From Pseudomonas sp. (GTDB lineage Bacteria > Pseudomonadota > Gammaproteobacteria > Pseudomonadales > Pseudomonadaceae): 7,060 nt of DNA. The notes under the pieces are model-generated. The model saw only the letters and a program-made list of their open reading frames with translations. It made no database searches and had not been told where the DNA came from. Every line of letters starts with the position of its first letter. The first letter of the stretch is position 1. This document shows positions 6,621-7,060 of this stretch, piece after piece. The position numbers were made by a program, and so were the translations under genes. Where the stretch lies: contig DPSI01000573.1 of assembly GCA_003527165.1 (NCBI GenBank), forward strand, positions 1 through 7,060, given 5' to 3'.

Positions 6621-7060
6621 TGAGCGGCTCCTCTGGCGGCGTCGGTCAGGGCGCGCACGATGGCGCGCCGGCCCAGTTCGATCTTGAACGCGTTGTGTTC
6701 GAAGCCACTGGCGCCGCCGAGCAGCGCATCGGCCGCGGCAGCGAAGGCGGCCTCGTCTGGTGGCCTTCCGACCAGTACCGCTTCGGCTTCGGCCTTGCGC
6801 CAGGGCTTGTGCGCCACGCCGCCCATGGCGATGCGCGCGCTGCGGACGGTGGTGCCCTCCATATCCAGCGCCGCCGCCACCGAGACCAGGGCGAAGGCAT
6901 AGGACGCGCGGTCACGCACCTTGAGGTAGCTGCTGTGCGCAGCAAAACCTTGCGCCGGCAGCTCGACCGCCGTGATCAGCTCGCCCTCGACCAAAGTGTT
7001 GTCACGTTCTGGTGCTTCACCAGGCAAGCGATGAAAATCGGCGAAGGCGATAAGATCGGA
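6617..7060 (-). CDS. FAD-binding subunit of the same molybdenum hydroxylase, C-terminal part (PaoB/YagS type)
   Basis: This medium subunit binds FAD and passes electrons from the Fe-S subunit to the final acceptor. The frame is open from the window edge at 7060 to the TGA at 6617-6619, giving 147 residues of a family of about 320, so the N-terminal FAD-binding domain and the start lie outside. What remains is the CO-dehydrogenase flavoprotein C-terminal domain. It has FADFHRLPG at fragment residues 6-14, then VEGELITAVELP, YLKVRDRASYAFALVSVAAAL (45-65), ARIAMGGVAHKPWR (75-88) and NAFKIELGRRAIVRAL (123-138), all close to PaoB as I remember it. The TTG at 7027 is internal. Its stop overlaps the start of the catalytic subunit, so the two are one operon and probably translationally coupled. 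The small 2Fe-2S subunit (PaoA type) is expected upstream, beyond the window. Confidence 0.9.
   Translation of the reverse strand, partial: SDLIAFADFHRLPGEAPERDNTLVEGELITAVELPAQGFAAHSSYLKVRDRASYAFALVSVAAALDMEGTTVRSARIAMGGVAHKPWRKAEAEAVLVGRPPDEAAFAAAADALLGGASGFEHNAFKIELGRRAIVRALTDAARGAAQ
6628..6634 (-). promoter_or_regulatory. Ribosome-binding site of the molybdenum subunit gene
   Basis: AGAGGAG on the minus strand lies within the last codons of the FAD subunit gene, 7 bases before the ATG at 6620. With the ATGA overlap it fixes the start and supports translational coupling of the two subunits. Confidence 0.75.

Noticed and set aside
5721..6623. A 300-codon plus-strand open frame antisense to the start of the oxidoreductase gene
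   Set aside because: It lies wholly opposite conserved coding sequence, has no recognisable motif, and ends exactly in the overlap region of the two real genes by chance.
1..7060. A new defence, mobile or biosynthetic system
   Set aside because: All genes fall in known metabolic, rRNA-modification, transport or redox families. There is no transposase, integrase, nuclease, toxin-antitoxin pair or CRISPR-like repeat array, and base use looks uniform across the window.

Overview
The window is GC-rich DNA that reads like the chromosome of a gammaproteobacterium of the Pseudomonas/Stutzerimonas type. This rests on how closely the proteins resemble E. coli and Pseudomonas families, the strong G/C bias at third codon positions, and intergenic palindromes with a GTAGGGTGG head, which I remember as common in the P. 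stutzeri group. The species assignment is inference; I could run no search.

Layout from left to right. Positions 1-738 (+) are the C-terminal half of an NADP-dependent glutamate dehydrogenase (gdhA), cut by the window edge. Positions 739-910 are a convergent intergenic gap with a large imperfect inverted repeat and a compact palindrome. Positions 911-1687 (-) are a ferredoxin/flavodoxin-NADP+ reductase (fpr). After an 87-base divergent gap comes 1775-2902 (+), the 23S rRNA guanine methyltransferase RlmG. A further 179-base gap holds a 10-bp stem-loop and is followed by 3082-4308 (+), an EntS-like MFS exporter. Positions 4309-4415 are a second convergent gap with two related palindromes facing each other, a REPIN-like arrangement. 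Positions 4416-6620 (-) are the molybdopterin-binding catalytic subunit of a PaoC/YagR-type aldehyde or xanthine oxidoreductase. It is preceded, with an ATGA overlap, by the FAD subunit (PaoB/YagS type) at 6617-7060 (-), cut by the right edge.

Only the last two genes clearly work together. They form the FAD and molybdenum parts of one hydroxylase, and the 2Fe-2S subunit is expected upstream on the minus strand beyond position 7060. The other genes are independent metabolic or housekeeping functions: ammonia assimilation, NADPH/ferredoxin redox balance, rRNA modification and small-molecule efflux.

I see no phage, insertion sequence, CRISPR array, tRNA, rRNA or defence system, and no convincing new multi-gene system. 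The less ordinary material is the set of palindromes, which occupy both convergent gene boundaries. Several long open frames antisense to the real genes are GC-driven shadows and were left out.
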